NCBI GenBank assembly: GCA_003021045.1
Contig: PXRN01000011.1
Location: forward strand, 1 to 64,000
DNA: 64,000 nt
Reading direction: 5' to 3'
Origin: Halobacteriales archaeon QS_4_69_34
Lineage (GTDB): Archaea; Halobacteriota; Halobacteria; Halobacteriales; Halococcaceae
Shown piece after piece: positions 15,233 to 25,051 of the stretch. Under the pieces are notes generated by a model. It searched no databases. It was not told the origin of the DNA and worked only from the letters and a program-made list of their open reading frames with translations. Within the stretch, counting starts at the first letter, position 1. Every line of letters starts with the position of its first letter. A program made the position numbers and the translations under genes.

Positions 15233-17197
15233 CTACGCGCCCGGTGTGGGGTCCGACTCGGGGTTCGACTCGGACTCGGATTCGGGTTCGGTCTCGACGC
15301 GTCCGTACTCGGCGACGAGGCCGTCGAAGTCGATCGCGCCCGAGCGGAGCGCGGCGAGTCGGTCCGTGAGCTCCCCGATCGGCAGCCGAACCTGGACTGT
15401 GGAGTCGCGCTCGCGGAGGGTCACGGTGCCGCCCGCCGCCGCCCCCTCGACGGTCTCGTAGTCCACTGTGGCACAGAAGGGCGTCCCGACCTCGTCCTGA
15501 CGCCGGTAGCGTCGGCCGATGTTGCCCGAGTCGTCGTAGGTGACCGAAAAGCCCGCCTCGCGGAGTTCGGCCGCGAGCTCGCGGGCGCGCTCGCCGAGGC
15601 CGTCCCGGTCCATCAGCGGGAAGACGCCCACGAACGTCGGTGCGAGTTCGGGTTCGAGCGCGAGGTACGTCCGGGCCTCGCCGTCGACCTCGTCGGTGCG
15701 GAGGGTGTGTTCGAGCACGGTATAGACGAGCCGGCCCACGCCGAAGGCCGGCTCGACGACGTGTGGGGTGACCCGCTCGCCCGTCTTCGTGACCTCCCGG
15801 ACCGCGAAGTTCGCCGCCTCCGTCGGGACCTCGTGGGCCTCGCTCGCGCTTCCGTCTCCGCCTTCGCTCGCGCTCTCGCCCTCGATCTCGACGGTCACGG
15901 TTTCGCCTTCGAAGGCCGCTGGGTCGCGCGCCGCGAGGTCTTCGAGCGCCTCGACGACGGCTCCCGCCCGTGCGCCGAACTCCGGTCCCAGCGCGCTCAT
16001 GTCTGGGTCGACGCTCGGGCGCTCGACGGTCTGGGGCTCGTCGTAGGGCTCGAACACCGAGAAGTCCGCCCCGGAGGCCGCGGCGTGGTGGGCGAGGTCG
16101 TAGTCCGAGCGGTAGGCGAAGCCGGTGACTTCGACCCAGTTGCCCCCGAGTTCGGCCTCGGCGTCCCAGCAGTCGGCCGCGTAGTGGCTAAGTTCGCCAG
16201 GCAGGTGCTGGCGGTACCGGAACCTGTCCGTGTTCACCCCGATGCGCTCGTACCACCGTCGGGCGAGCCCGAGGTAGTAGGCGATCCACTCGCTCTCGAC
16301 GATGCCCCGTTCGATGGCTTCCCCGACGGTCGCCTGGACGTACTCGCCGTCCTCGCTTCCCTGTTCTGCGGCGGGATAGAGCCGCAGCTCGACGTCCGCG
16401 ACCCGCTCGATCGGGGGGTCGTCGGTCTCGGGGTCGACGAAGTGCTCCAGTTCGGCCATCGTCAACTCCCGGACCCGGATCAGCGAGCGCCGGGGGCTGA
16501 TCTCGTTGCGGTAGCCCCGGCCGATCTGGGCCACCCCGAAGGGAAGCTGGTTGCGCGCGTACTCCGAGAGCTGGGGGAACTCGACGAACATCCCCTGGGC
16601 CGTCTCGGGCCGGAGGTAGGCGGGCTGCGAGGAGCCGGGACCGATGGCCGTCTCGAACATCAGGTTGAACGCCGAGACCGCCTCGCCCGCCAGCCCGGCC
16701 CCACACTCGGGACACGCGAGGTCGTGGTCGGCGATCAGCTCGGCGACGCGCTCGGTGCCCACCGACTCGGCGTCCTCGATCCCGGTGGCGTCCTCGACGA
16801 GGTGGTCGGCACGGTGGCTCGCCCCACAGTCGGGACACTCGATTATCATGTCGTCGAACGTGTCGAGGTGGCCCGAGGCCTCGAACACCGCCTCGGGGGT
16901 CACCGTCGGCGACTCGATCTCCATGTGGCCCTCGCGGGTGACGAACCGGTCGCGCCACGCCGACTCGATGTTGCGCTTGAGCCCCGCGCCCTCGGGGCCG
17001 TAGGTGTAAAAGCCCGCGACGCCGCCGTAGACCTCGTTCGCCGGGAAGTAAAAGCCCCGGCGTTTGGCCAGCTCGACCAGCCGCTCGGTCGTCGCGGCGT
17101 CGCCCGCGATGCGCACGCCGGCGTCCCCGGCAGCTGGCTCCGCCGACGTGTCACCGTCGCGGTCGGCGTCGGCGCTCGCCGCGGGTTCCTCGCTCAT
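15233..17197 (-). CDS. glyS: Glycine--tRNA ligase, archaeal/eukaryal homodimeric type
   Basis: This 654-residue class II synthetase charges tRNA-Gly. It shows VELAKRRGFYFPANEVYGGV at the N-terminus, motif 1-2 regions with YLRPETAQGMFVEF and QIGRGYRNEISPRRSLIRV, a zinc-binding insertion with two CPxCG knuckles (ECPDCGAS, ACPECGAG), motif 3 VVEPAFGVGRLVYTVLEH, and the anticodon-binding domain ending in GTVTLRERDSTVQVRLPI. An N-terminal Ala/Asp leader of about 30 residues and a Glu/Ser tail are halophile decorations. An acidic Ser/Glu insertion occurs near residues 430-450. The ATG at 17197 overlaps the stop of the CBS gene by 4 bases (ATGA), supporting the start and coupled translation. Confidence 0.95.
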   Translation of the reverse strand: MSEEPAASADADRDGDTSAEPAAGDAGVRIAGDAATTERLVELAKRRGFYFPANEVYGGVAGFYTYGPEGAGLKRNIESAWRDRFVTREGHMEIESPTVTPEAVFEASGHLDTFDDMIIECPDCGASHRADHLVEDATGIEDAESVGTERVAELIADHDLACPECGAGLAGEAVSAFNLMFETAIGPGSSQPAYLRPETAQGMFVEFPQLSEYARNQLPFGVAQIGRGYRNEISPRRSLIRVRELTMAELEHFVDPETDDPPIERVADVELRLYPAAEQGSEDGEYVQATVGEAIERGIVESEWIAYYLGLARRWYERIGVNTDRFRYRQHLPGELSHYAADCWDAEAELGGNWVEVTGFAYRSDYDLAHHAAASGADFSVFEPYDEPQTVERPSVDPDMSALGPEFGARAGAVVEALEDLAARDPAAFEGETVTVEIEGESASEGGDGSASEAHEVPTEAANFAVREVTKTGERVTPHVVEPAFGVGRLVYTVLEHTLRTDEVDGEARTYLALEPELAPTFVGVFPLMDRDGLGERARELAAELREAGFSVTYDDSGNIGRRYRRQDEVGTPFCATVDYETVEGAAAGGTVTLRERDSTVQVRLPIGELTDRLAALRSGAIDFDGLVAEYGRVETEPESESESNPESDPTPGA

Positions 17198-18048
17198 CGG
17201 AGCGCCTCCAGCAGGTCGACGTCCCGAACCACGCCGACGAGCTCGTCGCCGCGCAGGAGAGGCACCTGCTCGACGCCGCTGTCGAGCATGAGCCGGGCGA
17301 CCTCGCGGGCGGTCCGCGTTCGGCTCACGCTCACGACGTCGCTCGTCATGAACTCCCTGACAGGTTCGGCAGGGATCTCGACGTTGCGGGTGGGCAGGTA
17401 GCGGTTGCCGACGGCCTTGATCCCCTCCCACATCCACTCGCTGTCCTCGTTGGCGATCGACTCGCCGGTCTCGGCCTCGCCCTCGACGACGTGCGCGACG
17501 TCGAGGACGTCGACTTCGGTGAGGATGCCACACAGCTCGCCCGCCTCGTCGAGCACCATCCCGTAGGGCGTTCGGGCGTAGAACAGCTCGCGCTCGGCGA
17601 CCGTGAGCGGGGTGCCCGCGTAGACGGCGTTTACCGTGTGGATGGCGAGCCCGCCCACCTCGACGTCGCCCGCTGTACCGTCCTGGTCCTCGGCGATCGT
17701 TCGAACGACGTCGGTGACGGTGACGATCCCCTCCAGCTGACCGTCGACGACGGGCACGCGGCGTGCGTCCTCGGCGACCATCAGCGCGGCGGCGTCCTCG
17801 ATGCTCGCCTCCCGCGTGGTCGTCGGACCCTCCTCGACCAAGAGCGCGAGCTGGTTCTCGTCGGGTCGCTCGATCAGCGTCTCGCGCGAGACGAGCCCCC
17901 GGAACTCCTCGCCGTCGTCGGTTTCCTTGACGACGGGCACCGAGGAGAACGCGCGCTCCTGGAGGTGTTCGAGCGCGTCGTCGCGCGTGCCGGGCAGCGA
18001 CACCGTGACCAGCTCCTCGCGAGCCGTCATCGCGTCGGCGACGTTCAT
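17194..18048 (-). CDS. Four-CBS-domain protein
   Basis: The 284-residue product consists of four CBS motifs in two Bateman pairs. Blocks are MNVADAMTAREELVTVSL, SVPVVKETDDGEEFRGLVSR, RRVPVVDGQLEGIVTVTDVV, a third centred on YGMVLDEAGELCGILTEVDV, and the fourth VREFMTSDVVSVSR...VPLLRGDELVGVVRDVDLL. CBS pairs usually bind adenosine nucleotides and regulate partner proteins; nothing identifies the partner here except the operon with glyS (4-base overlap). No catalytic domain is fused. A TATA-like box (minus-strand ggacttagta, 18071-18080) stands 27 nt before the ATG at 18048. Confidence 0.9.
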   Translation of the reverse strand: MNVADAMTAREELVTVSLPGTRDDALEHLQERAFSSVPVVKETDDGEEFRGLVSRETLIERPDENQLALLVEEGPTTTREASIEDAAALMVAEDARRVPVVDGQLEGIVTVTDVVRTIAEDQDGTAGDVEVGGLAIHTVNAVYAGTPLTVAERELFYARTPYGMVLDEAGELCGILTEVDVLDVAHVVEGEAETGESIANEDSEWMWEGIKAVGNRYLPTRNVEIPAEPVREFMTSDVVSVSRTRTAREVARLMLDSGVEQVPLLRGDELVGVVRDVDLLEALR

Positions 18049-18070
18049 TGCCCGTCTCTACCCGTCCATC

Positions 18071-18080
18071 TACTAAGTCC
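18071..18080 (-). promoter_or_regulatory. TATA box of the CBS-glyS-polyprenol kinase operon
   Basis: The minus strand reads ggacttagta, about 27 nt before the ATG at 18048. It is the only promoter-like site seen for the three-gene unit, whose internal junctions overlap or are 5 bases apart. Confidence 0.5.
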
Positions 18081-18160
18081 TTGCACCTCGCGGCCGTTCC
18101 TGCCGACCGCAGCCTCGAGGGCGCGGGACTTCCCGATGGCGCTGTATCGACCCGACCGGT

Positions 18161-18697
18161 TCACTCCTCGGCCGCTCGCCGCTCGAAGCCGGGGAAGAAC
18201 TTCCCGGGGTCGTCGTGGCGAAACGAGCCGAGGTGGGTCTTGTCGAGCTTTTGGACGTGGGAGTACACCTCGCCTTCCTCGCGGGCGACGGTTTCGAGCG
18301 GCCGGGCGAACCGCTTCTCGTAGGAGCCGGCGATCAAGATCGCGGTCTCGGCGTCGGGGTCGGTGAAGACGGTGACGAGAAACACCCGGCCGGCCGCCTC
18401 GTTGCGGTAGACGTCGTAGACCGGGAACGAGCCCGCCTCGAACGCCTCGACGAACCACTCGGCCTTGTTCCCCGGAACGACGTGGACGAACCCCCAGCGG
18501 TCGGTCTCGCCGGCGTCGGGACTCACGGGTGCGGTGTGGCCCGCGTCGATGAGGATCGTCTCCCAGCCTGCCGCCTCGAAGTCGGCTTCGAGCGCCTGTG
18601 CGTCCTCCAAGGTCCGCCCCCACGCGTCCCGGAGCAGGTCGGCGTCGGCGGCGAGCCGCTCGGCCTCGTCGGGGCCGTCCTCGCTCGTCTCGGGCAT
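18161..18697 (-). CDS. Conserved haloarchaeal protein, 178 aa, unknown function
   Basis: A soluble acidic protein with an N-terminal helix-rich part (ERLAADADLLRDAWGRTLED) and an alpha/beta core (GWETILIDAGHTAPVSPDAG, WGFVHVVPGNKAEWFVEAF, RVFLVTVFTDPDAETAILIAG). The last third, VYSHVQKLDKTHLGSFRHDD-PGKFFPGFE, is aromatic-rich. It looks like a haloarchaeal DUF family I have met (possibly DUF7529), without known role. The ATG at 18697 is preferred to one at 18715. A TATA-like gcctttag (18721-18728, minus strand) lies about 26 nt upstream. Confidence 0.7.
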   Translation of the reverse strand: MPETSEDGPDEAERLAADADLLRDAWGRTLEDAQALEADFEAAGWETILIDAGHTAPVSPDAGETDRWGFVHVVPGNKAEWFVEAFEAGSFPVYDVYRNEAAGRVFLVTVFTDPDAETAILIAGSYEKRFARPLETVAREEGEVYSHVQKLDKTHLGSFRHDDPGKFFPGFERRAAEE

Positions 18698-18854
18698 GGA
18701 CGCCGTGGGACCCACGCCCGCTAAAGGCTGTTGGGCCCCGGATCCCGGATCGTGGCCCGCTTCCCGGCCGTCGCCTCTCGGCCGTTACCGTCTCCGCCGG
18801 CCCCCATCGGTCGCCCGAGCCCGTCGGGGCCGCCGGCGTGGCTCCGTTCGGTCT

Positions 18855-19310
18855 TCAGGGACCGACGCCGAAGCCGACCTCCATCACGAACGAGATGCCG
18901 AGCGTCAGCAGGCTCGCGGCGAGCAGCTTCAGCGTGGGCCTCACTCGATCCTCCGGGGCGAGCGCGTCCCCGCCGTGGGGCCGAAACCGGTCGACCGCCC
19001 GCTCGAACGGCGTCGCCTCGCGCCTGCCGACCGCGCCCGCCGCCCCGTCGTCCGCCGCCCCCCGATCGCGCTTGTGTGCCGGTGGCGGGCGGAGCTGGAA
19101 CGCAGCGATCCCGAACAGTCCAAAGCCCGCGAGGAACAGCAGCCGCTTGACCGCGACCCAGCCCCCGCCGGCGGCGAACCCGACGACCACGAACACCATC
19201 GATAGCACGCCGGTCGCCGAGCCCGCGTACAGACAGAGATCGAGCGCTCGACGGGCACGCAGCGACCGCCGGCGCTCCTCGCGTCCACCGCTCATCTGTC
19301 GACGGCCCAT
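18855..19310 (-). CDS. Small membrane protein coupled to the peptide ABC transporter
   Basis: The 151-residue product has a basic N-terminus, two adjacent hydrophobic segments (YAGSATGVLSMVFVVVGFAA and RLLFLAGFGLFGIAAFQL), a charged cytosolic loop and a third hydrophobic segment at the C-terminus (LKLLAASLLTLGISFVMEVG). The ATG at 19310 shares one base with the stop codon of the DppF-type ATPase (TGATG), so the gene is probably the last cistron of the transporter operon. A second in-frame ATG at 19295 is possible. No known transporter subunit has this pattern. Function unknown. Confidence 0.65.
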   Translation of the reverse strand: MGRRQMSGGREERRRSLRARRALDLCLYAGSATGVLSMVFVVVGFAAGGGWVAVKRLLFLAGFGLFGIAAFQLRPPPAHKRDRGAADDGAAGAVGRREATPFERAVDRFRPHGGDALAPEDRVRPTLKLLAASLLTLGISFVMEVGFGVGP

Positions 19311-20875
19311 CAGCCCCGGAAGACGGTCCGGTCGAAGTACTCGCCGGGGCTCTCGTACTCGGGCTTGTGGCGGTGACAGAGGCTCGTCCGCCCGCTGTCG
19401 CTCACCTCGTGATGGTCGGGCATCGCGGTGTCGCACTCGCTGCCGAACTCCTCGCGGAGGTGTTCGCGGGCCGCCGCCTCCTCGCCGTCCCGGACGTGCT
19501 GTTCGGCCCGCTCGATGGGCTGGCGCACCGCCGCCGGCAGGTCGATCCCCTCGAACACCTCCGCGTGTATCTCCTCGATGTCCGAAAACCGCGTCTCCAA
19601 CCCGAGCAGCTCCTGGACTCGCTCCGAGAGCGACTGGTCGGCACGCTCCCGTTCCCGGAGCACCTTCCGGAGCACCTCGATGCGCTCCCAGACCTCGTCG
19701 TCGAGCTCCCGGTACTGCTCGGGCCTGATCTTCGCCGGACAGCGCGTGGTGAACGGACAGCCAGCGGGTGGATTCCGGGGCGAGGGCGGGGTTCCCCGGA
19801 GGGTGAGCCGCTCTTTCTCGCTCGTGGGATCCGGTTCGGGGATCGCCGACAGCAGCGCGTGCGTGTAGGGGTTGCCGGGGCTCTCGAACAGCTCCTCGGT
19901 GGGTCCGATCTCCATGATGTTGCCGAGATACATCACCGCCACCCGATCACAGATGTGGCGAACGACCGAGAGGTCGTGGGCGATGAACAGGTAGGTGAGT
20001 CCGAACTCGTCCTGGAGGTTCTCCAAGAGATTGAGGATCTTCGCCTGCACCGAGACGTCGAGTGCGCTCACCGGCTCGTCGAGCACGACGAACTCGGGTT
20101 CGAGCGAGAGCGCCCGCGCGATCCCGACCCGCTGGCGCTGGCCCCCCGAGAACTGGTGGGGATAGCGGTAGTAGTGCTCCTCGCGCAGTCCGACCGTCTC
20201 GAGCAAGGCGCGGACGTGCTGGCGGCGCATCCGTGCCTTCGATTTGTTCACGTCCACGGTCACGGTCGTCCCGCCGTCGCGCTCGACGTCGACGGTGAGC
20301 TCGCTTCGATCTACGGGGACGGCCTCGCGGATCTCGACGTCGGGCTCGCCGCCGTCGGCCGGACGAACCGTGATGTCGACCCCGTGGCCGGTCGCGCCCG
20401 GCTCGGCCACCGTGACGAGCTCGCCCCGAACGCGGGTCTCGCCCTCGGCGTGCACCGCCACCGCGAGCGTCGGCCAGTCGTGGACGTCGAGCGGTTCGCG
20501 GACGATCTCGCCGACGGTCATCCGCTGGTTGAGGCTCGACTCCGGATCCTGGAAGACGATCTGGGCGCTGCGCCGCCACGCCTTGAGGTCGCTCCCGGAG
20601 AGCTCGGTTATGTCGGTCCCCTCGAAGCGCACCGCGCCCGCCGTCGCCCGCTCGAGCTGGACGAGGGTGCGCCCGAGCGTGGTCTTCCCACAGCCCGACT
20701 CCCCGACGAGTCCGAGCGTCTCGCCGCGCCGGATCGAGAGGGAGACGTCGTCGACGGCCTTCACGGGCGCGCCGCCGAAGAGACCCCCCTCCTCGTAGTA
20801 GGTCCGCAGGCCGTCGATGTCGACGAGCGTCTCGTCGGCCGTCGTCCGCTCGCGCCGCTGGACCGTCTCGCTCAC
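19310..20875 (-). CDS. Peptide ABC transporter ATP-binding protein, DppF/OppF type, with insertion
   Basis: The 521-residue ATPase has Walker A GESGCGKT (58-65), Q-loop [10 protein letters not shown], signature FSGGQRQR (242-249), Walker B FVVLDEP and switch AHDLSVVRH. The oligopeptide/dipeptide C-terminal domain has [12 protein letters not shown]. Between the Q-loop and the signature (about residues 133-215) lies an extra segment rich in beta-strand-like Val/Thr/Glu sequence, and about 120 residues follow the usual C-terminal end, including two cysteines. The start is a GTG at 20875 overlapping the stop of the upstream ATPase gene (GTGA). It powers import of peptides, or possibly other solutes of the family, with the permeases encoded upstream. 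Confidence 0.88.
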   Translation of the reverse strand: MSETVQRRERTTADETLVDIDGLRTYYEEGGLFGGAPVKAVDDVSLSIRRGETLGLVGESGCGKTTLGRTLVQLERATAGAVRFEGTDITELSGSDLKAWRRSAQIVFQDPESSLNQRMTVGEIVREPLDVHDWPTLAVAVHAEGETRVRGELVTVAEPGATGHGVDITVRPADGGEPDVEIREAVPVDRSELTVDVERDGGTTVTVDVNKSKARMRRQHVRALLETVGLREEHYYRYPHQFSGGQRQRVGIARALSLEPEFVVLDEPVSALDVSVQAKILNLLENLQDEFGLTYLFIAHDLSVVRHICDRVAVMYLGNIMEIGPTEELFESPGNPYTHALLSAIPEPDPTSEKERLTLRGTPPSPRNPPAGCPFTTRCPAKIRPEQYRELDDEVWERIEVLRKVLRERERADQSLSERVQELLGLETRFSDIEEIHAEVFEGIDLPAAVRQPIERAEQHVRDGEEAAAREHLREEFGSECDTAMPDHHEVSDSGRTSLCHRHKPEYESPGEYFDRTVFRG

Positions 20876-22266
20876 GGCTGCCCTCCACCCCTCCGGGCGG
20901 GTTCTCCGCCCTCGGACGTCTCGGTTCCGGCCTCGGTTGGACCGGTTTCGCCGGCGGCGTCCCTGCCGCTCCCGCTCTCGCCGCCCCCGTCCCCGCCGGC
21001 GTAGCTCGCGTCGCGTGCACGATGGGTCTCGACCGATTCCTCGCGCGAGCGGTCCTCGGGGTAGAGCAGACACGCCGCGGTGTGATCGCCCGCGTCGTCG
21101 TTCACGGCCACCGATACCGGATGAACGGTCTCGCACTCGGCGAACGCCTCGGGACACCGGGGCGCGAACCGGCAGTCGGTCGGCGGCGCGTTCGGCGTCG
21201 GCACGTCGCCCTCGATGGTCCGCAGGCGGTCGTCATCGGGATGTCGCCCCGGGATGGATTCGAGCAGGCCCCGCGTGTAGGGGTGTTTGGGGTCCCCGAA
21301 CAGCTCCGGCGCGGCCGCGGTCTCGACGATCTCGCCGGCGTACATCACGTTCACCCGGTCGGCGATCTCGGCGATGACCCCCATGTCGTGGGTGATGAAG
21401 ACGATCGAGAGCCCCCGCTCTTCCTGGATGTCCCCGAGCAACTCCAAGATCTGGGCTTGGATGGTGACGTCGAGCGCCGTCGTCGGCTCGTCACAGATCA
21501 GGAGGTCGGGCTCGCAGGCCAGCGCCATCGCGATGACGGCGCGCTGGCGCATCCCGCCCGAGAACTGGTGGGGGTACTCGGTGACCCTGCGGTGTGCGTC
21601 GGGGATCGAGACGGCTTCGAGGAGGTTGACGGCCTCGTCGGTCGCCGCCGAGCCCTTCAGCCCCTGGTGGAGCCGGAGCGCCTCCTTGATCTGGTTGCCG
21701 ACGGTGTAGACGGGGTTGAGCGAGGTCAGCGGGTCCTGGAAGATCATGGCGATGCCGCCGCCCCGGAGCCGCCTGCGCGCCTTCTCGGGCGCGCGCGTGA
21801 TCTCGACGTAGCCCGCCGCCGGCTCGCCGTCGTCCCACTCCTCGACGAAGACGAAGTCATCGTCGTCGGCCGCCCCGGCACGGTCGGCCTCCTCGACGCC
21901 CGCCACGTCGGCGGTCCGCCCCGAGAACCGGTCGGCGAGCCGCCGGAGGGTCGCCCGGCCGCGGAACTCGATGGAGCCCTCGAGCACGTGCCCGGGACTG
22001 TCGACCAGTCCCATGATCGAGCGGGCGGTCACGCTCTTGCCCGATCCCGACTCGCCGACGATGCCCACCGTCTCGCCCTCACGGACGTCGAAGCCGATGC
22101 CGTCGACGGCGCGGATCGTCTCCTTGTCGGTGAAGAAGGCGGTCTGGAGGTTGCGGACCGAGAGCGTCGGGCGCTCGACGGTGCGGAGCGCGTCGCCGTC
22201 GGGGCCGCGGTCGCGTCCCCCCGGACCGGTCCTCGCGCGGTCGGTCGCGCGGTCGTCCGCCGCCAC
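20872..22266 (-). CDS. Peptide ABC transporter ATP-binding protein, DppD/OppD type
   Basis: The 464-residue ATPase has Walker A GESGSGKS (71-78), [10 protein letters not shown], signature FSGGMRQR, Walker B LLICDEP and H-switch FITHDMG. The family C-terminal cysteine block reads [19 protein letters not shown]. An acidic insertion of roughly 60 residues sits between Walker A and the Q-loop (about residues 105-165). The tail after residue 400 is Gly/Ser/Glu-rich and probably disordered. The GTG start at 22266 shares one base with the stop of the permease gene (TAGTG), so the whole operon is translationally coupled. Confidence 0.9.
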   Translation of the reverse strand: MAADDRATDRARTGPGGRDRGPDGDALRTVERPTLSVRNLQTAFFTDKETIRAVDGIGFDVREGETVGIVGESGSGKSVTARSIMGLVDSPGHVLEGSIEFRGRATLRRLADRFSGRTADVAGVEEADRAGAADDDDFVFVEEWDDGEPAAGYVEITRAPEKARRRLRGGGIAMIFQDPLTSLNPVYTVGNQIKEALRLHQGLKGSAATDEAVNLLEAVSIPDAHRRVTEYPHQFSGGMRQRAVIAMALACEPDLLICDEPTTALDVTIQAQILELLGDIQEERGLSIVFITHDMGVIAEIADRVNVMYAGEIVETAAAPELFGDPKHPYTRGLLESIPGRHPDDDRLRTIEGDVPTPNAPPTDCRFAPRCPEAFAECETVHPVSVAVNDDAGDHTAACLLYPEDRSREESVETHRARDASYAGGDGGGESGSGRDAAGETGPTEAGTETSEGGEPARRGGGQP

Positions 22267-23735
22267 TACCCGCCACCTCCCGACGCGGCGGCGATCTCGT
22301 CACCCGACCCGCCGCTGGCCTCCGACTGGGGATCGAGCGCGTCGCGTACGCCGTCGCCGAGCGCGTTGAACCCCGTCACCACGAGTACGATCAGGATGCC
22401 GGGGATCAGCGAGACGTGGCCGGCGTCGGTCGCAACGAGGCGCTGTCCCATGTCGATCGCGCGGCCCCACTCGGGCGTCGGGGCCGTGATCCCGAGCCCG
22501 AGGAAGGCCAGTGCCGCGGTGGCGATGATGATGCCGCCGATCGAGAGCGAGGCGTAGATGATGAGATAGCCCGCGATGTAGGGCAACATGTGTTTTCGCA
22601 TCGTCGCCCGCGGGCGCTGGCCGTAGCTGCGCGCGGCGTCGATCCACTCCCGTTCGGCGATCTGGAAGGCCGGACCGCGCACCGCCCGCCAGAGCGCCGG
22701 CCAGTAGGTAAAGGCAAAGGCCAGCGCGATCAGCAACGCCCCGTTGTAGATGGTCTGGAGCCAGTGGCCTCTGAAGGCGACCGCTACGAGGAGCAACAGG
22801 ATCAGCGGCGGCACCGACTGGACGGAGTCGCTCGTCACCACGACCGCGAGGTCGGCCAGTCCCTTGTAGTAGGCGGTGAGAAGCCCGAAGCCGGCCGCGA
22901 TGATGCTCGCCAGGGAGATTGCGGTCAGCGCGATGAACAGCGAGATCCGCGAGCCAGCCGCGATGAACGTAAAGAGGTCCTTGCCGGGCGTCGGGAGCGT
23001 CCCGAACGGGTGAAACCGCCCGAAGTCGTCGTACTCCCACGGCTGGACGTTCGATGCGCCAGCGCCGTCGGAGGCCGACTGGATGTTGGCCTGCCCGACC
23101 AGCACGGTCGTCACCGAGCCCGTGTCCTCGTCGAAGTACTGGATCTCGTTCGAGTAAGGGTCCTGAATGTTCTGCTCGACGGTGGTCGGCCCGAGCGCCG
23201 GCGCGAAGATCGCCAGGACGAAGAAACTCACCACGACCACGAGGCCGAACTGTCCCCACCGGTGGGTGCGCAGCCGCGCGAGGATGTCGTCGCGCGGGGT
23301 CCAGTCGGCGTAGCGGTAGTGCTTGCGGAAGACCTGGTAGCCGTAGAGCAGCCACCCGAGAAAGGCGAACGCGTAGGCGTAGACGAGCGTAACCCGGAGC
23401 AGCCACGCGTGCTTGGGCTCCAGCCCGAGGAACGTGCCCGTCCACGGACCGTTCGCGCTCGTGCGATACCCCTGGTTCGGGATCACCTCCCGGGAGAGCA
23501 GCGTCGGGAGCTCGGTCGCGGCGTTCGCGGCCGCTTCGAGACCCCCCACGCCCGGATCGCCGAGGGGGGCCTCGTCGAGAAGCGTCGCCAGCACGTCGAG
23601 GAGGGCGGTCGCGAGCGCGCCGAACTCGACGGCGACGAGCGCCGCCAGCACCAGCACCCACAGCAGCGCGGGTCGGGGGCTCTCGGCGATGCGCTGGGAG
23701 AGCGGTACGTCCTCGGTGGCGGTGGCTCGACTCAT
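22266..23735 (-). CDS. Peptide ABC transporter permease, DppC/OppC type
   Basis: The approximately 489-residue membrane protein has an enlarged N-terminal part with additional hydrophobic segments before the standard permease domain. The DppC domain shows GTDxxG-like FGTLPTPGKDLFTFIAAGSRI, the BPD_transp_1 core and the EAA loop REWIDAARSYGQRPRATMRKHMLP. It forms the transmembrane pore with the DppB-type subunit. The ATG at 23735 was chosen, one base after the TAA of the upstream permease gene; a GTG at 23744 is an alternative giving an 8-base overlap. A roughly 45-residue polar insertion (ending near NVQPWEYDDFGRFHPFG) precedes the core and faces outside. Confidence 0.87.
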   Translation of the reverse strand: MSRATATEDVPLSQRIAESPRPALLWVLVLAALVAVEFGALATALLDVLATLLDEAPLGDPGVGGLEAAANAATELPTLLSREVIPNQGYRTSANGPWTGTFLGLEPKHAWLLRVTLVYAYAFAFLGWLLYGYQVFRKHYRYADWTPRDDILARLRTHRWGQFGLVVVVSFFVLAIFAPALGPTTVEQNIQDPYSNEIQYFDEDTGSVTTVLVGQANIQSASDGAGASNVQPWEYDDFGRFHPFGTLPTPGKDLFTFIAAGSRISLFIALTAISLASIIAAGFGLLTAYYKGLADLAVVVTSDSVQSVPPLILLLLVAVAFRGHWLQTIYNGALLIALAFAFTYWPALWRAVRGPAFQIAEREWIDAARSYGQRPRATMRKHMLPYIAGYLIIYASLSIGGIIIATAALAFLGLGITAPTPEWGRAIDMGQRLVATDAGHVSLIPGILIVLVVTGFNALGDGVRDALDPQSEASGGSGDEIAAASGGGG

Positions 23736-23736
23736 G

Positions 23737-24801
23737 TTAGTCACTCTCGTAGCCGACGCGCGGGTCGATCACGGTATAGAGGAAGTCCTGGAGGATGTTG
23801 AGCGACAGCGTGAGGATGATGAAGAAAAACGTCAGCGAGCCCACGAGCGGGATGTCGCCGTTGAGGATCGCTTCGTAGAAAAGCTTCCCGATCCCGTTGA
23901 TGGCGAAGACGGTCTCGACGAGCACCGAGCCGCCGATGAGGACGAACGCCTCGGCGGTGATGATCGGAACGAGGGGGATGAGCGCGTTCCGGAAGACGTG
24001 CTTCCAGACGATCGAGCGCGGCGGGAGGCCCTTCGCTTTCGCGGTCTCGACGTAGTCGGAGTTGATCGTCTCGAGGACGGCGGTCCGTCCGATGCGCATC
24101 TCGTTGCCCATCGAGGCCGAGCCGAGCACGAGCGCCGCCGGGAGGATCTGCTTGGTGGCCGCCACGAACTCCTCGAACGTCGGCCCGGGGTTTGCGACGA
24201 ACTGGCCCGGGTCGGTCAGAAAGCCGAGCGACGGCGACGTGACGACGTTCGTCTCCGTGACGAACGACTGCCAGTCGAAGCCGAAGAGGAAGTTCTCGGA
24301 CTGGGAGAGCACGCTCACGAGGATGACCGCGAGCCAGAAGTTGGGCATGGCTCGCCAGACGATCCCGCCGAAGGAGGCGGTGTAGTCGCTCCACGTGTTC
24401 GGGTTGAGACCCGCGTAGAAGCCGAGCGGAATGCCGATAAAGAGCGCGATCAACACCGACCAGAACCCGAGCCAGATCGTCTGTGGAGCCCGGCTCGCGA
24501 TGATGCTGTAGACGCCCGTCGAGGGCTTGATGACCCACGACTGGCCGAGGTCGAAGGTGAGGAGGTCGGTCATGTAGTCGATGTACTGCCTCCAGATCGG
24601 GACCGGCTCGCCGCCCGGGGTCTGGAGGCCGAGCTGGACCGCGATGTTGTTGTAGGCCCGCGGATCGGGGTTCTGTCCGAGGATCGCCGACACCGGGTCG
24701 ATGGGCCCGAGCCTGATGATGATGAACACCAGCGAGGTGCCGAACAACAGCACGGGGACCGAGAGCACCAGCCGCTTTGCGAAGTAGCTCCACCGGCTCA
24801 C
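23737..24801 (-). CDS. Peptide ABC transporter permease, DppB/OppB type
   Basis: The 354-residue protein begins MSRWSYFAKRLVLSVPVLLF, the classic DppB start. It has about six transmembrane helices, GPIDPVSAILGQNPDP, and the EAA loop SDYVETAKAKGLPPRSIVWKH near residue 250. The C-terminus VIDPRVGYESD is family-typical. It pairs with the adjacent DppC-type subunit. The start codon is GTG at 24801. A loop of about 50 residues after the GIVWRAMPNFWLAVIL helix is longer than in bacterial DppB. It lies downstream of the binding-protein gene with a 250-nt gap. Confidence 0.92.
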   Translation of the reverse strand: MSRWSYFAKRLVLSVPVLLFGTSLVFIIIRLGPIDPVSAILGQNPDPRAYNNIAVQLGLQTPGGEPVPIWRQYIDYMTDLLTFDLGQSWVIKPSTGVYSIIASRAPQTIWLGFWSVLIALFIGIPLGFYAGLNPNTWSDYTASFGGIVWRAMPNFWLAVILVSVLSQSENFLFGFDWQSFVTETNVVTSPSLGFLTDPGQFVANPGPTFEEFVAATKQILPAALVLGSASMGNEMRIGRTAVLETINSDYVETAKAKGLPPRSIVWKHVFRNALIPLVPIITAEAFVLIGGSVLVETVFAINGIGKLFYEAILNGDIPLVGSLTFFFIILTLSLNILQDFLYTVIDPRVGYESD

Positions 24802-25051
24802 CGTCGATCACCGCCGTGGATCACCGCCGACCACCGTCGTTCGGGTGGGTCACCGTCGCTCACTGTCGCCGGTCGTCGTTCGCGTGCGAGTCCCGAGCAC
24901 ACTAAATACGTTGTCAGTTGCGGTAATTATCCCTTTCGTTCCGGCGCGCGGGCCCCGCGACGGCGCGACCGGGCGCCGGCCCGCGTCTCGGCTTCGAGCG
25001 CGACGGGTTCGTTCGATCGCGGGGTCTGCGGGTCGTTCCCGGGGAACTACC
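24802..25051. other. Gap between permease and binding-protein genes
   Basis: No gene seen. A relatively AT-rich stretch at 24900-24935 reads on the minus strand as ggataattaccg and gtatttagtg. It could hold a second promoter or processing site that lets the binding protein be expressed at higher level than the permeases, as is usual for ABC importers. Confidence 0.35.
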
